Below, piece after piece: positions 18,441 to 29,568 of a stretch of DNA of 64,000 nt. The first letter of the stretch is position 1. Each line of letters opens with the position of its first letter. Below the pieces are notes generated by a model, which did not search any database, was not told the DNA's origin, and saw only the letters and a program-made list of their open reading frames with translations. A program made the translations under genes and the position numbers. Origin of the DNA: an uncultured Anaerolineae bacterium (GTDB lineage Bacteria > Chloroflexota > Anaerolineae > Aggregatilineales > Phototrophicaceae); contig CALKJO010000009.1 in the NCBI GenBank assembly GCA_937995825.1, positions 62,001 to 126,000 on the forward strand, given 5' to 3'.

Positions 18441-19679
18441 TCACTCGTAGCGGAGCGCATCAATCGGGTTGAGCGCGGCGGCGCGACTGGCAGGATAGAT
18501 TCCGAAAAAGATGCCAATCGCCACCGAGATGAAAGTTGCCAGCAGGACATTTGCCGCCTCAATACTGACCGTCAAGCCGAGCGGAGAAGCTGAAACCAGT
18601 GCGCTCGCCCCCAAAGCCAGGGCAATACCGATGCCGCCGCCGGTGAGAGAAAGGACTGTCGCCTCGGTCAGAAATTGCAGCACGATATCGCGCTTCTGCG
18701 CGCCAACTGCTTTACGCAAGCCGATCTCGCGCGTGCGCTCCGTGACCGTGACCAGCATGATATTCATGATGCCGATCCCGCCCACCAGCAGCGAGATGCC
18801 CGCGATCACAGCCAGGAAGATCGTCATCAGCGCCGTGATCTGACCGAGCGAATTGAGCAGATCGGTCTGCGTGAAAATCTGGAACGTGTCCTCATCGCGG
18901 AAAGCGATTCGACGCTCCTCACGCAGGGTCTGGCGAATCTGCTGCGCCACCAGATCGACCACGCTGCCATCGCGCGCCTGCACCAAGACATTTGTAACTG
19001 GACGCTCACCGGTCAGCACGCGCTCGCCGCTGAGCCGCGTTTGCGCCGTGGTAATTGGAATGAAGATCAGATCGTCCTCATCGCCGCCGAAGCCTGCCCC
19101 ACCGGCACGCGACATCACGCCGATCACCCGAAACGCAACGCCGCCGATCCGGATGGACTGCCCGATGGGATAGACGTCGGGGAACAGGCGATCAACCACG
19201 GTCAGACCGATCACAGCGACGCGCGCCAGACCGTCCACTTCCGTCTGATCGAAGAAGCGCCCTTCCTGAACGGGTCGGCTGCGAATCGTCGGGAATTCAG
19301 CGCCCACGCCGCGAATGCGCCCGTTGGTGGAGCGCCCGTTGCCGGTGGTCGGACGAGTCAAGTTGACCTGAGGCATCACATACAGCGCATCCGGCACGCG
19401 GCGCGGATCGGCAAGCGCGCGCGCCTCATTGAGCGTGATGCGGACGGTCTCGCCGCGATCATTCTGAGCAGGGACGACCAGCATCAGGTTGGTTCCCAAG
19501 CCAAGGAATTGATCGCGGACAAACGAGTCGACCGCCTGCCCAATGGAGACCAATGAAATGACCGCCGAAACGCCAATCGTTATCCCCAGCATCGTCAGGG
19601 CGGATCGGAGCTTATTGGTGCGCAGCCCGATCAGCGCGATGCGGATGTTTTCGAGCAGAATTCCGATCATCGGCGTCAC
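18441..19679 (-). CDS. MacB/FtsX-type ABC transporter permease (second copy)
   Basis: This 412-residue protein has an N-terminal membrane helix (about 25-45), a large extracytoplasmic MacB core domain (about 50-245) and three C-terminal helices. The family segment GGIGIMNIMLVTVTERTREIGLRKAVGA is present between helices. It pairs with the preceding permease, which it resembles along its whole length, so the two probably form a heterodimer on one ATPase. Its GTG start overlaps the previous stop by 4 bases; an ATG at 19670 is the alternative. Its lack of a fused ATPase domain differs from classical MacB. Confidence 0.9.
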   Translation of the reverse strand: MTPMIGILLENIRIALIGLRTNKLRSALTMLGITIGVSAVISLVSIGQAVDSFVRDQFLGLGTNLMLVVPAQNDRGETVRITLNEARALADPRRVPDALYVMPQVNLTRPTTGNGRSTNGRIRGVGAEFPTIRSRPVQEGRFFDQTEVDGLARVAVIGLTVVDRLFPDVYPIGQSIRIGGVAFRVIGVMSRAGGAGFGGDEDDLIFIPITTAQTRLSGERVLTGERPVTNVLVQARDGSVVDLVAQQIRQTLREERRIAFRDEDTFQIFTQTDLLNSLGQITALMTIFLAVIAGISLLVGGIGIMNIMLVTVTERTREIGLRKAVGAQKRDIVLQFLTEATVLSLTGGGIGIALALGASALVSASPLGLTVSIEAANVLLATFISVAIGIFFGIYPASRAAALNPIDALRYE

Positions 19680-20911
19680 TCAAACCTCAGCGCTTCGATT
19701 GGGCGCATTCGCGCGGCGCGGCTGGCGGGATACAGCCCGAAAAAGACCCCAATGAAGCCGCTGACCCCTGTCGCAAGGATAATGGCATCAGTCGTCAAGG
19801 CGAGTTCGAGATCGGGTACGAGGAGGCCGCCGAGCAGCGTCAGCAGCGCGCCCAGCGCGATGCCGATGGTGCCGCCGACAAAAGACAAAATGACGCTTTC
19901 GATCAAGAACTGCATCATGATATCCGAGGCGCGCGCGCCAACGGCTTTGCGGATGCCGATCTCGCGCGTGCGCTCGGTGACGGAGACAAGCATAATATTC
20001 ATGATGCCGATCCCACCCACCAGCAGCGAAATTCCAGCGATCATAGCCAAAAAGACCGTCAAAATGCCGGTCACTTGCCCTAGTGATGAGAGCAAGTCCG
20101 CCTGATTGATAATGGTGAAGTCCTGTTCACCCCGAAAGATGATCCCGTGCGCGTCACTGAGGTAGGTTTCAATTTCGAGCGTGGCGGAATTCATGCGCGA
20201 CTCGTCCCGCGCCTGCACATAAAGCACATCAACACGATAACCGCCATCGCGGGTGCGTGACTGCGACAGGCGCGTCTGCGCCGTCGTGATCGGGATGAAG
20301 ACGACGGCGTTCTCATCGCCGATGAAGCCCGCCGCTTTTTCTGCCATGACGCCGATCACAGTGAAAGTGCGCTCGTTGATACGAATCACTTCACCGACCG
20401 GGTTATAGGTCTTATCGCCGTAGAGCCGCTCGACAATCGTCGTCCCCAGCACAGCAACGCGCGCGACGGTGTCGAGGTGATCCTGATTGATGAACTCGCC
20501 GAGGGTCGGCGTCCAAGATCGAACCTCGGTGAAATTGGGCGTGACGCCGCTTACAAGAAGCTGTGTGCTGCGCGAACCGGCGATCACAACGGCGGGGACG
20601 CTCGTTTCCATCGCCACCTGGCGAATGCTCGGCGCAACTGTTGGATCGGCTAAGGCGCGGGCTTCAATCGTGCTGATCGGCTGGATCGTCGTGCGCGTGC
20701 TGGAGGTAGGCTGCGATGAAAACACAAACAGGATATTCGATCCCAACCCTTGAAACTGCGCCGCGACGAAATTCTCAACGCCGCGCCCAAGACTCACCAG
20801 CCCGATCACTGCGCCAACGCCGATGATGATGCCGAGCATAGTCAGCAGCGAACGCAGGCGGTTAGTGAGCAGTCCATCAACTGCGATTCGCAGGGACTCA
20901 GAGATATTCAT
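19676..20911 (-). CDS. MacB/FtsX-type ABC transporter permease (first copy)
   Basis: This protein of about 411 residues has the same layout as its neighbour: N-terminal helix, MacB core domain and three C-terminal helices around IMLVSVTERTREIGIRKAVG. A reading frame extends to 21004, but that would overlap the ATPase gene by 83 bases. ATG 20911, 10 bases after the ATPase stop, begins with the conserved MNISESLRIAVDGLLTNRLRS-type start seen in the family. Two unlike permeases with a single ATPase suggest a heterodimeric transporter. Confidence 0.9.
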   Translation of the reverse strand: MNISESLRIAVDGLLTNRLRSLLTMLGIIIGVGAVIGLVSLGRGVENFVAAQFQGLGSNILFVFSSQPTSSTRTTIQPISTIEARALADPTVAPSIRQVAMETSVPAVVIAGSRSTQLLVSGVTPNFTEVRSWTPTLGEFINQDHLDTVARVAVLGTTIVERLYGDKTYNPVGEVIRINERTFTVIGVMAEKAAGFIGDENAVVFIPITTAQTRLSQSRTRDGGYRVDVLYVQARDESRMNSATLEIETYLSDAHGIIFRGEQDFTIINQADLLSSLGQVTGILTVFLAMIAGISLLVGGIGIMNIMLVSVTERTREIGIRKAVGARASDIMMQFLIESVILSFVGGTIGIALGALLTLLGGLLVPDLELALTTDAIILATGVSGFIGVFFGLYPASRAARMRPIEALRFE

Positions 20912-20921
20912 ACCGCGCCGC

Positions 20922-21764
20922 TCAGTTATACTCCTCTTTCCTGCCGCCATAATAGGCGTCTTTGAACACTGCCTCCATCTCGTCCGCTTCTGATGGGCGC
21001 TCATGTTCGCCAGCGACCAGTGGGTTAGCGATCTCGCGGTCGGCGATCACTTTACCATCGCGCAGCATGACCACGCGCTGCGTGTGACGCGCGATCCAGG
21101 GGTCATGGGTGACAAAAACAATCGTGATGCCCTGTTCGCGGTTCAGGCGTTGGAAAATCTGCATGACTTCGGTTCCGCTGCGCGAGTCCAGATTGCCTGT
21201 CGGTTCGTCCGACAGGATCATGGCGGGTTCATTGACCAGCGCGCGAGCAATGGCGACGCGCTGCTGCTGCCCGCCGGAAAGCTCGCTCGGAAGATGGTCA
21301 AGCCGCTGCCCTAATCCCACCGATTCCAGCGCCGCGCGCGCCCGCTTGGTGCGATTGCCCGCGCCCGCGTAGATCAGTGGCAGTTCGACCTGGCGCAGCG
21401 CCGTTGTGCGTTTGAGCAGATTGAAGTTCTGAAACACAAAGCCAATCTTCTTGTTGCGGATGCGCGCGAGTTCCGCTTCGCTCAGACGGCTGACATCCAC
21501 CCCATCGAGCAAGAACGTACCGGAGGTCGGCTGATCAAGCGCACCCAGGATGTTCATGAGCGTGCTTTTGCCGGAACCGCTCGGTCCCATGATCGACACA
21601 AACTCGCCCTCCTCGATTTTGAGATCAATGCCGCGCAGCGCATGAACCTCAATATCGCCCATTTTGTAACTTTTAGTGATGCCGCGAATGTCGATTACGA
21701 CTTTGCGCGCTGGCGGCGTTTCTGCGTGATGTCCATTTACGCTGCGGCGAAACAGCTTGAGCAT
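20922..21764 (-). CDS. ABC transporter ATPase, MacB/LolD type
   Basis: This 280-residue nucleotide-binding subunit has Walker A GPSGSGKSTLMNILG, Q-loop VFQNFNLL, signature LSGGQQQRVAIARAL, Walker B MILSDEPTGNLDS and switch His in FVTHDP. The family marker GALDQPTSGTFLLDG places it with MacB/LolD exporters. A short acidic C-terminal tail (about 245-280) is extra. GGAAGG lies before the ATG. It sits between two adaptor genes upstream and two permease genes downstream. Confidence 0.94.
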   Translation of the reverse strand: MLKLFRRSVNGHHAETPPARKVVIDIRGITKSYKMGDIEVHALRGIDLKIEEGEFVSIMGPSGSGKSTLMNILGALDQPTSGTFLLDGVDVSRLSEAELARIRNKKIGFVFQNFNLLKRTTALRQVELPLIYAGAGNRTKRARAALESVGLGQRLDHLPSELSGGQQQRVAIARALVNEPAMILSDEPTGNLDSRSGTEVMQIFQRLNREQGITIVFVTHDPWIARHTQRVVMLRDGKVIADREIANPLVAGEHERPSEADEMEAVFKDAYYGGRKEEYN

Positions 21765-21775
21765 TGCTGTCCTTC

Positions 21776-23302
21776 CTATCTGATGGGCGGTCCGCTGAAG
21801 ATGTTGAAAGCGTCACGCGGCAGCAGGACGACGCGCTGACCAGGTTCGAGACCGCTGATCACCTCGCTGGTAGTCTCGCTGCGCGCGCCGAGCCGAACTG
21901 GAACCTCAACAAAGCGACCCGGCTCACGCTCAATCGTGACAAAAGTCTCTCCAGTGGCACGGTCGATACGGATGAAGCGATTCGGGATGGTCAGGACAGC
22001 TTCACGCTCATCCACGACGACTGTTGCAGTCGCGCTCATGGCGATACGGACGGGCTGATCGGTCGGATCAAGCCGCACGCGCACTTGATAAGTCACTAAC
22101 TGCCCGATGACCGTCGGTGCAATCGAGACACGCGTCACCCGTCCAGTGATTCCTGCATCGGGCAGCGCATCAATGCGAAACTCAACCGGCTGACCAACCG
22201 CAATCCGCACCACATCGGTCTCATCAACAGTGAGATCGACGTAATAAGCGGATGTGTCGACCAGCAGCGCAGCGGGCTGGTTGGTCGGCGCAGGTTCACC
22301 GGCGCGCAGATTAAGCTGCGCGATCACCCCGTCGAAAGGTGCAGTCAGCACCGCCCGATCCAGCGTCAGGCGCGCCTGCTCGACGGCAAGCTGCGCCTGA
22401 AGCAGTCCGATCTCCGCCATCTGCCGGTCGATGTCAGACGCGCCGTTGATCAGCCGATCCAACCCCACCTGCGCCGCCGCCACCGCCGCATTCGCCGCCG
22501 CAATCGATGCGGCATCCGCGCCGCGCGAAGCGACCGCCTGCGCATTTGAATCCGCGATCTGCACGCCGAACTCGGCTTGTATCAGCCCGGCATTCAAATC
22601 CCGCGCCGAGACGCCAGCCGAAAAATCGAAGCTGGGCAACAAGCCTGCAAGCGCGGCATTCGCCTGATCGATGATCTCCTGCGAAATCTCGACGCCATCG
22701 GGCAGGAACTGAGAAATATCCGGCACAAAACCCACCGATGGGCGCGGCGCAAGCGCGATGTCGCGCTGAAGCTGCGCCTGCCAGAGCTGATTGCGCGCCA
22801 GCTCCGCCTGAAGGCGGGCGATCTCGCGCTGCTGCGCGGTGACTCCGGCTGACGCTGCCGCTCCCACCTGGGCATTAGCAGCATCAAGTGCCGCTTGGGC
22901 GACCGCCAGATCGACTTGGCGAGGCGGCGCAGTGAGCGCCTGATACGCGATCCGCTGAAGCTCAAACGCCGCTGTGACATTCGCCAGCGCTGCTTCAAAA
23001 TCAGTCGTGTCGAGGCGGGCAAGTGGGTCTCCAGCGCGAACCGCATCCCCCTCCTCAACCAACACTTCCGCGACCAGACCGGGAACCTGAAACACCAGCG
23101 CGATCTGCTCCTCTGGCAGGATTGCGCCAGTGGCGCTCACGCTGACCCGCAGATCGCCCACTTCGACGATGAACTCATCAAGAACTTGCGCCGAACGCCC
23201 CGCCTGCTGCGCAGTGCGGCTCGACTGAAATGCCTGGCTGACGCCAGCCGCGATGACAATCAAGATGAACAGGACAGCTATAAACCGAATCAGCCGCCGC
23301 AT
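21776..23302 (-). CDS. Membrane fusion protein (HlyD/RND adaptor), second copy
   Basis: This protein of about 508 residues has an N-terminal membrane anchor (RFIAVLFILIVIAAGVSQAF). It then has a biotinyl-lipoyl half (LVAEVLVEEGDAVRAGDPLARLDT), a very long Ala/Gln-rich alpha-hairpin (about 110-290), the second lipoyl half (APFDGVIAQLNLRAGEPA) and C-terminal beta-barrel domains. The helical hairpin is longer than in its upstream paralogue. I prefer ATG 23302, with GGAGG 9 bases upstream, over TTG 23305. In monoderm bacteria such adaptors work without an outer-membrane duct. Confidence 0.9.
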   Translation of the reverse strand: MRRLIRFIAVLFILIVIAAGVSQAFQSSRTAQQAGRSAQVLDEFIVEVGDLRVSVSATGAILPEEQIALVFQVPGLVAEVLVEEGDAVRAGDPLARLDTTDFEAALANVTAAFELQRIAYQALTAPPRQVDLAVAQAALDAANAQVGAAASAGVTAQQREIARLQAELARNQLWQAQLQRDIALAPRPSVGFVPDISQFLPDGVEISQEIIDQANAALAGLLPSFDFSAGVSARDLNAGLIQAEFGVQIADSNAQAVASRGADAASIAAANAAVAAAQVGLDRLINGASDIDRQMAEIGLLQAQLAVEQARLTLDRAVLTAPFDGVIAQLNLRAGEPAPTNQPAALLVDTSAYYVDLTVDETDVVRIAVGQPVEFRIDALPDAGITGRVTRVSIAPTVIGQLVTYQVRVRLDPTDQPVRIAMSATATVVVDEREAVLTIPNRFIRIDRATGETFVTIEREPGRFVEVPVRLGARSETTSEVISGLEPGQRVVLLPRDAFNIFSGPPIR

Positions 23303-23307
23303 CAAGG

Positions 23308-24687
23308 TTAACCTCCAAACAGAGAGAGCGAGTCTCCCGATAAGTCGACGGCGAGCGCGTCGCCAATGGCGACGCCGGAACGAATTTCGCTGCGATCCTG
23401 ACCTTGCAGCCCCAGCGCCACTTCAACTTCATTTAACGAACCATCTGGAAGCAGCCGGTTGACAAAGGCGCGTCCGCGCTGACGATCAAGACGGATGAAT
23501 TGATTGGGGACTACCGGCACATTCTCGCGCCGCTCAACGACAATCGACGCTTCCGCCGTCATGCCGATGCGGACGCGCGGATCGCTCCCGTTCAGGCGAA
23601 CGGCAACTTCATAGCTGACGATCCCCGCCTGATTCACGCCCACTAAGCCTATACGTTCGAGCGTGGCAGGAAGTTCCACGCCGGGCAGCGCGTCCAACCG
23701 AACCACCGCGTCCATGCCGGCGCGAATCTGGCGGATGTCAATCTCGTCCACAAGGATCGACAAGCGCAGTGGGTCGGGATCGATGATCTCGATGATCGGG
23801 ACGGATGGCAGCGCGAGTCCGCCAACCTGGGCATTGATCGATGCGATCACGCCGTCAAACGGCGCAACGATGCGCGTTCGGTCGAGCGCGGCGCGCGCCT
23901 GATCGACCTGCGTCTGTGCCTGCGCAATCTGGGCATCAGCGCGGTCGATTTCCGCCTGTGTCGGACCCGCCAGCAGCCTATCCAGCTCCGCCTGCGCTTG
24001 GCGGACGCGGGCATTAAGCGCATTTCGCTGCCCAGCAGGCGCGCCTGTCCGCGCCTGTTCCAACTGTAAGCGCGCGATCTCAGCGTTGAAACTCGCCTGT
24101 CCGATGCGCGCATCGAGCAGATCATATGCGGCTTGCGGCTGATCACCAGGCGCTGTCGTGCGCGCTGCCACTGCAGCGTCATAGGCAGCAAGCGCCTGCT
24201 GATACGCGAGTTCAAGCGTGCGGATGTCGGCAGCGGAGACCGCGCTCGCTGCCGAAGCCGCCGCCGCGCGCGCCGCATCGAGATTTGCCTGGGCGATCCG
24301 TATCTGGCCTGCGTCTGCGCCTTGCAGCAGGCGTTCTTTCTGCATCTGCGCCATCATCAGCGCCAGATCCGCTTGTGCCAGCGCGATCTGCTGCGGCTCG
24401 TTCTCGATCTCCGCAAGCAGATCGCCCGCGACAACCTGATCCCCCACCTCAAAGCGCAGTGCAGTGATGCGTCCACCGGTGGGAAAACTGAGCCGAATGG
24501 TCTGATCCGGCTCGATGCGCCCGACCGCCGTCACACTAACGGCGACATCCCCCAGCCCGACCGTATATTCCTGGAGCTGGCGCTGCGGCTGAGCCGCTTG
24601 AGGCGGATTGGCGCGCAGGGTGAAAGCTGCCGCAGGCAGCACGACAATCAGAACCAGCATAAAAATCAATGAGCGGCGAACAGACAT
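23308..24687 (-). CDS. Membrane fusion protein (HlyD/RND adaptor), first copy
   Basis: This 459-residue paralogue of the next gene has an N-terminal signal anchor (LIFMLVLIVVLPAAAF), a lipoyl half-motif ALRFEVGDQVVAGDLLAEIE, an Ala/Gln-rich coiled-coil hairpin (about 100-260), APFDGVIASINAQVGG and beta domains. It is the first gene of the operon adaptor-adaptor-ATPase-permease-permease-regulator. Two adaptors with two permeases suggest that both halves of the exporter are heteromeric. The upstream 221-base region is shared with rex and contains an inverted repeat. Confidence 0.9.
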   Translation of the reverse strand: MSVRRSLIFMLVLIVVLPAAAFTLRANPPQAAQPQRQLQEYTVGLGDVAVSVTAVGRIEPDQTIRLSFPTGGRITALRFEVGDQVVAGDLLAEIENEPQQIALAQADLALMMAQMQKERLLQGADAGQIRIAQANLDAARAAAASAASAVSAADIRTLELAYQQALAAYDAAVAARTTAPGDQPQAAYDLLDARIGQASFNAEIARLQLEQARTGAPAGQRNALNARVRQAQAELDRLLAGPTQAEIDRADAQIAQAQTQVDQARAALDRTRIVAPFDGVIASINAQVGGLALPSVPIIEIIDPDPLRLSILVDEIDIRQIRAGMDAVVRLDALPGVELPATLERIGLVGVNQAGIVSYEVAVRLNGSDPRVRIGMTAEASIVVERRENVPVVPNQFIRLDRQRGRAFVNRLLPDGSLNEVEVALGLQGQDRSEIRSGVAIGDALAVDLSGDSLSLFGG

Positions 24688-24722
24688 CGTGGCGCGAACT
24701 AGCCTCTCCCAGACTTGTTCAT

Positions 24723-24750
24723 ACTAAATCGATCTAGAATTAAGTTTAGT
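24723..24750 (-). promoter_or_regulatory. Inverted repeat upstream of the efflux operon, candidate operator
   Basis: ACTAAA (24723-24728) and TTTAGT (24745-24750) form a 6-bp inverted repeat with a 16-base AT-rich centre. It lies 36 bases before the first adaptor gene, where a promoter is expected. It could be bound by the GbsR/MarR-type protein encoded at the end of the operon. Confidence 0.4.
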
Positions 24751-24848
24751 CACTGAAGGTGAACGCTACATGAAACAAATCCCTAAATTCGTATACACAC
24801 AAATATTAAAAATGCACTGGCGTTCGCCATTAGGGAGTGGTAAATTTG

Positions 24849-24866
24849 ATGTGTAGATTTTCACAA
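24849..24866 (+). promoter_or_regulatory. Rex-like operator before rex
   Basis: ATGTGTAGATTTTCACAA matches the Rex-box form TTGTGAAATTTTTCACAA at 14 of 18 positions, with a perfect right half TTCACAA. It ends 42 bases before the rex start, a position typical of autoregulation. Confidence 0.6.
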
Positions 24867-24908
24867 ACGAGCGGCGTCGAACTCAAACCAGGAGAATAAT
24901 AAGAGGCT

Positions 24909-25529
24909 ATGACCGCTTCGATACCCGATATTGTAATCAGCCGACTGCCCATTTATCTGCGCGCGCTCGAACGGCTCGCCCAGGATGGACATGAGGTAAC
25001 TTCCTCGCTAGAGCTGGGCAAGCATCTGGGAATCAGTTCGGCGCAAATTCGCAAGGACCTGTCTCACTTTGGCGGATTCGGAAAACAGGGGACGGGCTAC
25101 AAGATCAAATACCTAACCGAGCAGCTTCGGCAGGTATTGAAAGTCGAACAGGAGTGGGAGATCGCGCTAGTCGGCGCGGGCGATCTGGGAAGCGCTGTAG
25201 CGCGCTATCGGGGGTTTGCGCATCGGGGCTTCCGCGTTGCCTATGTGTTTGACAGCGCCGCCAGCAAAGCCGGCAAGCGGCTGGGCAATCTGGAAATTTA
25301 CCCGATGGAAAAGCTGCATGAGATCATTTCTGAGCGTCAGATCAAAGTCGCCATGATCGCTGTGCCAGCGGAAAGCGCGCAGCAGGTTGCCGACGCGCTG
25401 ATCGCGGCGGGCGTGCGCGCCATCTTAAACTACGCGCCGATCAACCTGAACGTACCTGCTCATGTGCGCGTTCAGTACATCGACCCAGTGATTCACCTTC
25501 AGCGCATGACCTATTACATCAGCGAGTGA
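24909..25529 (+). CDS. rex: Redox-sensing transcriptional repressor Rex
   Basis: This 206-residue protein senses the NADH/NAD+ ratio and represses respiratory and fermentative genes. The N-terminal winged helix holds the very conserved ISSAQIRKDLSHFGGFGKQG motif. A Rossmann domain begins VGAGDLGSAVA and continues with FDSAASKAGKRLGN. The C-terminal swapped helix contains IDPVIHLQRMTYYI. GGAG lies 14 bases before the ATG and AGAGG only 2 bases, so the start is set mainly by the family's usual beginning. Its own Rex-like box lies at 24849-24866, and a better one precedes atpA. The gene converges on mreB with no gap. Confidence 0.96.
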   Translation: MTASIPDIVISRLPIYLRALERLAQDGHEVTSSLELGKHLGISSAQIRKDLSHFGGFGKQGTGYKIKYLTEQLRQVLKVEQEWEIALVGAGDLGSAVARYRGFAHRGFRVAYVFDSAASKAGKRLGNLEIYPMEKLHEIISERQIKVAMIAVPAESAQQVADALIAAGVRAILNYAPINLNVPAHVRVQYIDPVIHLQRMTYYISE

Positions 25530-26537
25530 TCAGACGGCGGCGACACGCCGCAGAATCGCCGGATCATTGAGCGCCCGTCCTGCTCCAACTGCAACCGCAA
25601 TCATGGCATTGTCCGCGCGATAAACTGGCACGCCGGTCTCGCGGGTCAAAAACTGCTCGATCCCGCGCAGAAGCGCGCCGCCGCCAGTCAGCACAATACC
25701 GCGATCAATGATGTCGGACGCCAGCTCGGGCGGAGTGTTCGCAAGAACGCCTTTGACCACATCGGCGATCTCATGCAGCGGCTCATGCATCGCTTCGATC
25801 ACCTCGCCGGTTGTGATCGTGATCGTGCGTGGCAGCCCGCTGACATTGTCGCGTCCCTGCACTTCCATCGCCAGTTCCTGCCCAACAGGGTACGCCGCGC
25901 CGATCTGAATTTTGACCGACTCGGCAGTAGGCTGACCGATAGTCAGGTTGTATTTGCGGCGCACATAGGCTTGTATCGAGTCATCGAGACGCAGCCCGCC
26001 GATGCGACCGCTTTCACAGCGGACAATATTGTTCATCGTAAGCACCGCCGCCTCGGTGATTCCGCCGCCAATGTTGACGATCATATCGCCTGCAGGCGTC
26101 CCAACAGGCAGCCCCGCTCCAATCGCAGCGGCAAGCGGCTCCCAGATCAGAAAGGCTTCGCGCGCGCCCGCCTTGAGCGTCGCTTCATGGACAGCGCGCC
26201 TTTCGACACTGTTAGCGCCATAGGGAACCGAGATCATCACTGTCGGCTTGAAGAGACGAACGCGACCGGCGATCTTGTTGAAAAAATGGCTGAGCATCGC
26301 CTCGGTCACTTCGTAATCCGCGATCACGCCATTTTGCAGCGGACGGACGACCTGAATATCCTCATCGTCCACTTTGCCGAACATCTCGCGCGCTGGCTGC
26401 CCGATCTCGACGATGCGCTCATCCTCGACCGTCAGGGCAACCAGGGTCGGTTCCTGCAAGACGATCTGCTCGTTATCGTAAATCAAGACGTTGACCGTGC
26501 CGAGGTCAACGCCCAAGTTCTTACTGAACAGGCCCAT
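25530..26537 (-). CDS. mreB: Rod-shape determining protein MreB
   Basis: This 335-residue bacterial actin organises lateral wall synthesis. It begins GLFSKNLGVDLGTVNVLIYD (phosphate-1 loop LGVDLGT). It has IGGGITEAAVLTM as phosphate-2 and GIVLTGGGALLRGIEQF in the adenosine motif region. There is no mreC or mreD beside it. A stand-alone mreB of this type is common, and it could be an Mbl-like paralogue. A consensus -10 box precedes it. Confidence 0.94.
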   Translation of the reverse strand: MGLFSKNLGVDLGTVNVLIYDNEQIVLQEPTLVALTVEDERIVEIGQPAREMFGKVDDEDIQVVRPLQNGVIADYEVTEAMLSHFFNKIAGRVRLFKPTVMISVPYGANSVERRAVHEATLKAGAREAFLIWEPLAAAIGAGLPVGTPAGDMIVNIGGGITEAAVLTMNNIVRCESGRIGGLRLDDSIQAYVRRKYNLTIGQPTAESVKIQIGAAYPVGQELAMEVQGRDNVSGLPRTITITTGEVIEAMHEPLHEIADVVKGVLANTPPELASDIIDRGIVLTGGGALLRGIEQFLTRETGVPVYRADNAMIAVAVGAGRALNDPAILRRVAAV

Positions 26538-26578
26538 AGCCGCCCTGTTTTCGTCTGCTTGAAGTTAAACCAGGATGT

Positions 26579-26607
26579 ATTATACCAATCGGCAGCGGCT
26601 TCATACA
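26579..26607 (-). promoter_or_regulatory. Candidate mreB promoter
   Basis: On the minus strand a perfect TATAAT -10 box (complement of ATTATA at 26579-26584) lies about 42 bases before the mreB start. The -35 box at 17-base spacing is weak (TGTATG). Confidence 0.45.
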
Positions 26608-26616
26608 GGCAGGAAT

Positions 26617-26643
26617 GAAAAAGCGCCCCGTCTGAGACGCTTT
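26617..26643 (-). terminator. Terminator of the atpAGDC operon
   Basis: On the minus strand AAAGC-GTC pairs with GAC...GCTTT around a TCA loop with a bulge. A T run (26616-26620 complement) follows. It sits 20 bases after atpC and before the mreB promoter. Confidence 0.6.
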
Positions 26644-26663
26644 CCAGATTTCAGCACTGAGGC

Positions 26664-27128
26664 TTAGGCTTTTGCACCGCTGTTATTGTTGTCTTCGACG
26701 ATACGCAGGATAGACGATCCCCGTGCTTGGACTTTGCGCTGAATGCGCATCGCCAGTTCAGCGCGGCGCAGCGCCAGCGCCGCTTCGCGGTTATGCTCCG
26801 GCGGCACGCCCTCCCGTTTCATACGTTCGGCGCTGGCGCGGGCGGCTTCAATCGCTTCCATATCGATGGCATAGGACGACTCTGCCAGATCAGCCAGCAC
26901 GACAACCTTATCGGGGCGCACATCGACTACTCCGCCGTAGATGGCAAAGCTTTCCTCAGCGCGTCCCTTGCGAACGATCAGCTCGCCAAAGCCAAGCGTG
27001 GTCAGGACCGGCGCATGATGCGGCAGCACGCCCATCACGCCTTCCGAAGCCGGTATGACCACCATGTCGGCTTCTGGTTCGCTGAAGATGATCTGTTCCT
27101 GCGTGACAATTTCCACTGCGATTGACAT
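26664..27128 (-). CDS. atpC: F1F0 ATP synthase epsilon subunit
   Basis: This protein of about 154 residues forms the regulatory epsilon subunit of the F1 stalk. The N-terminal beta-sandwich is clear (VEIVTQEQIIFSEPEADMVV, GVMGVLPHHAPVLTTLGFGEL). A C-terminal helical hairpin is rich in Ala/Arg/Glu (EAIEAARASAERM, EAALALRRAELAMRIQRK). I used ATG 27128, preceded by AAGGGCG, rather than the GTG one codon earlier. Last gene of atpAGDC, followed by a terminator. Confidence 0.93.
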   Translation of the reverse strand: MSIAVEIVTQEQIIFSEPEADMVVIPASEGVMGVLPHHAPVLTTLGFGELIVRKGRAEESFAIYGGVVDVRPDKVVVLADLAESSYAIDMEAIEAARASAERMKREGVPPEHNREAALALRRAELAMRIQRKVQARGSSILRIVEDNNNSGAKA

Positions 27129-27145
27129 CACATTCGCCCTTCGCT

Positions 27146-29540
<2,395 letters not shown>

Positions 29541-29568
29541 CGATCCCTTCCTTTCAGGCTCTGCGCCA

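Noticed and set aside
20909-21004. Longer start for the first permease
   Set aside because: Would overlap the ATPase gene by 83 bases; the family begins at MNISES with ATG 20911.
25535-25549. GCGGCG/CGCCGC hairpin at the rex-mreB junction as terminator
   Set aside because: Falls within the mreB coding end and has no T run.
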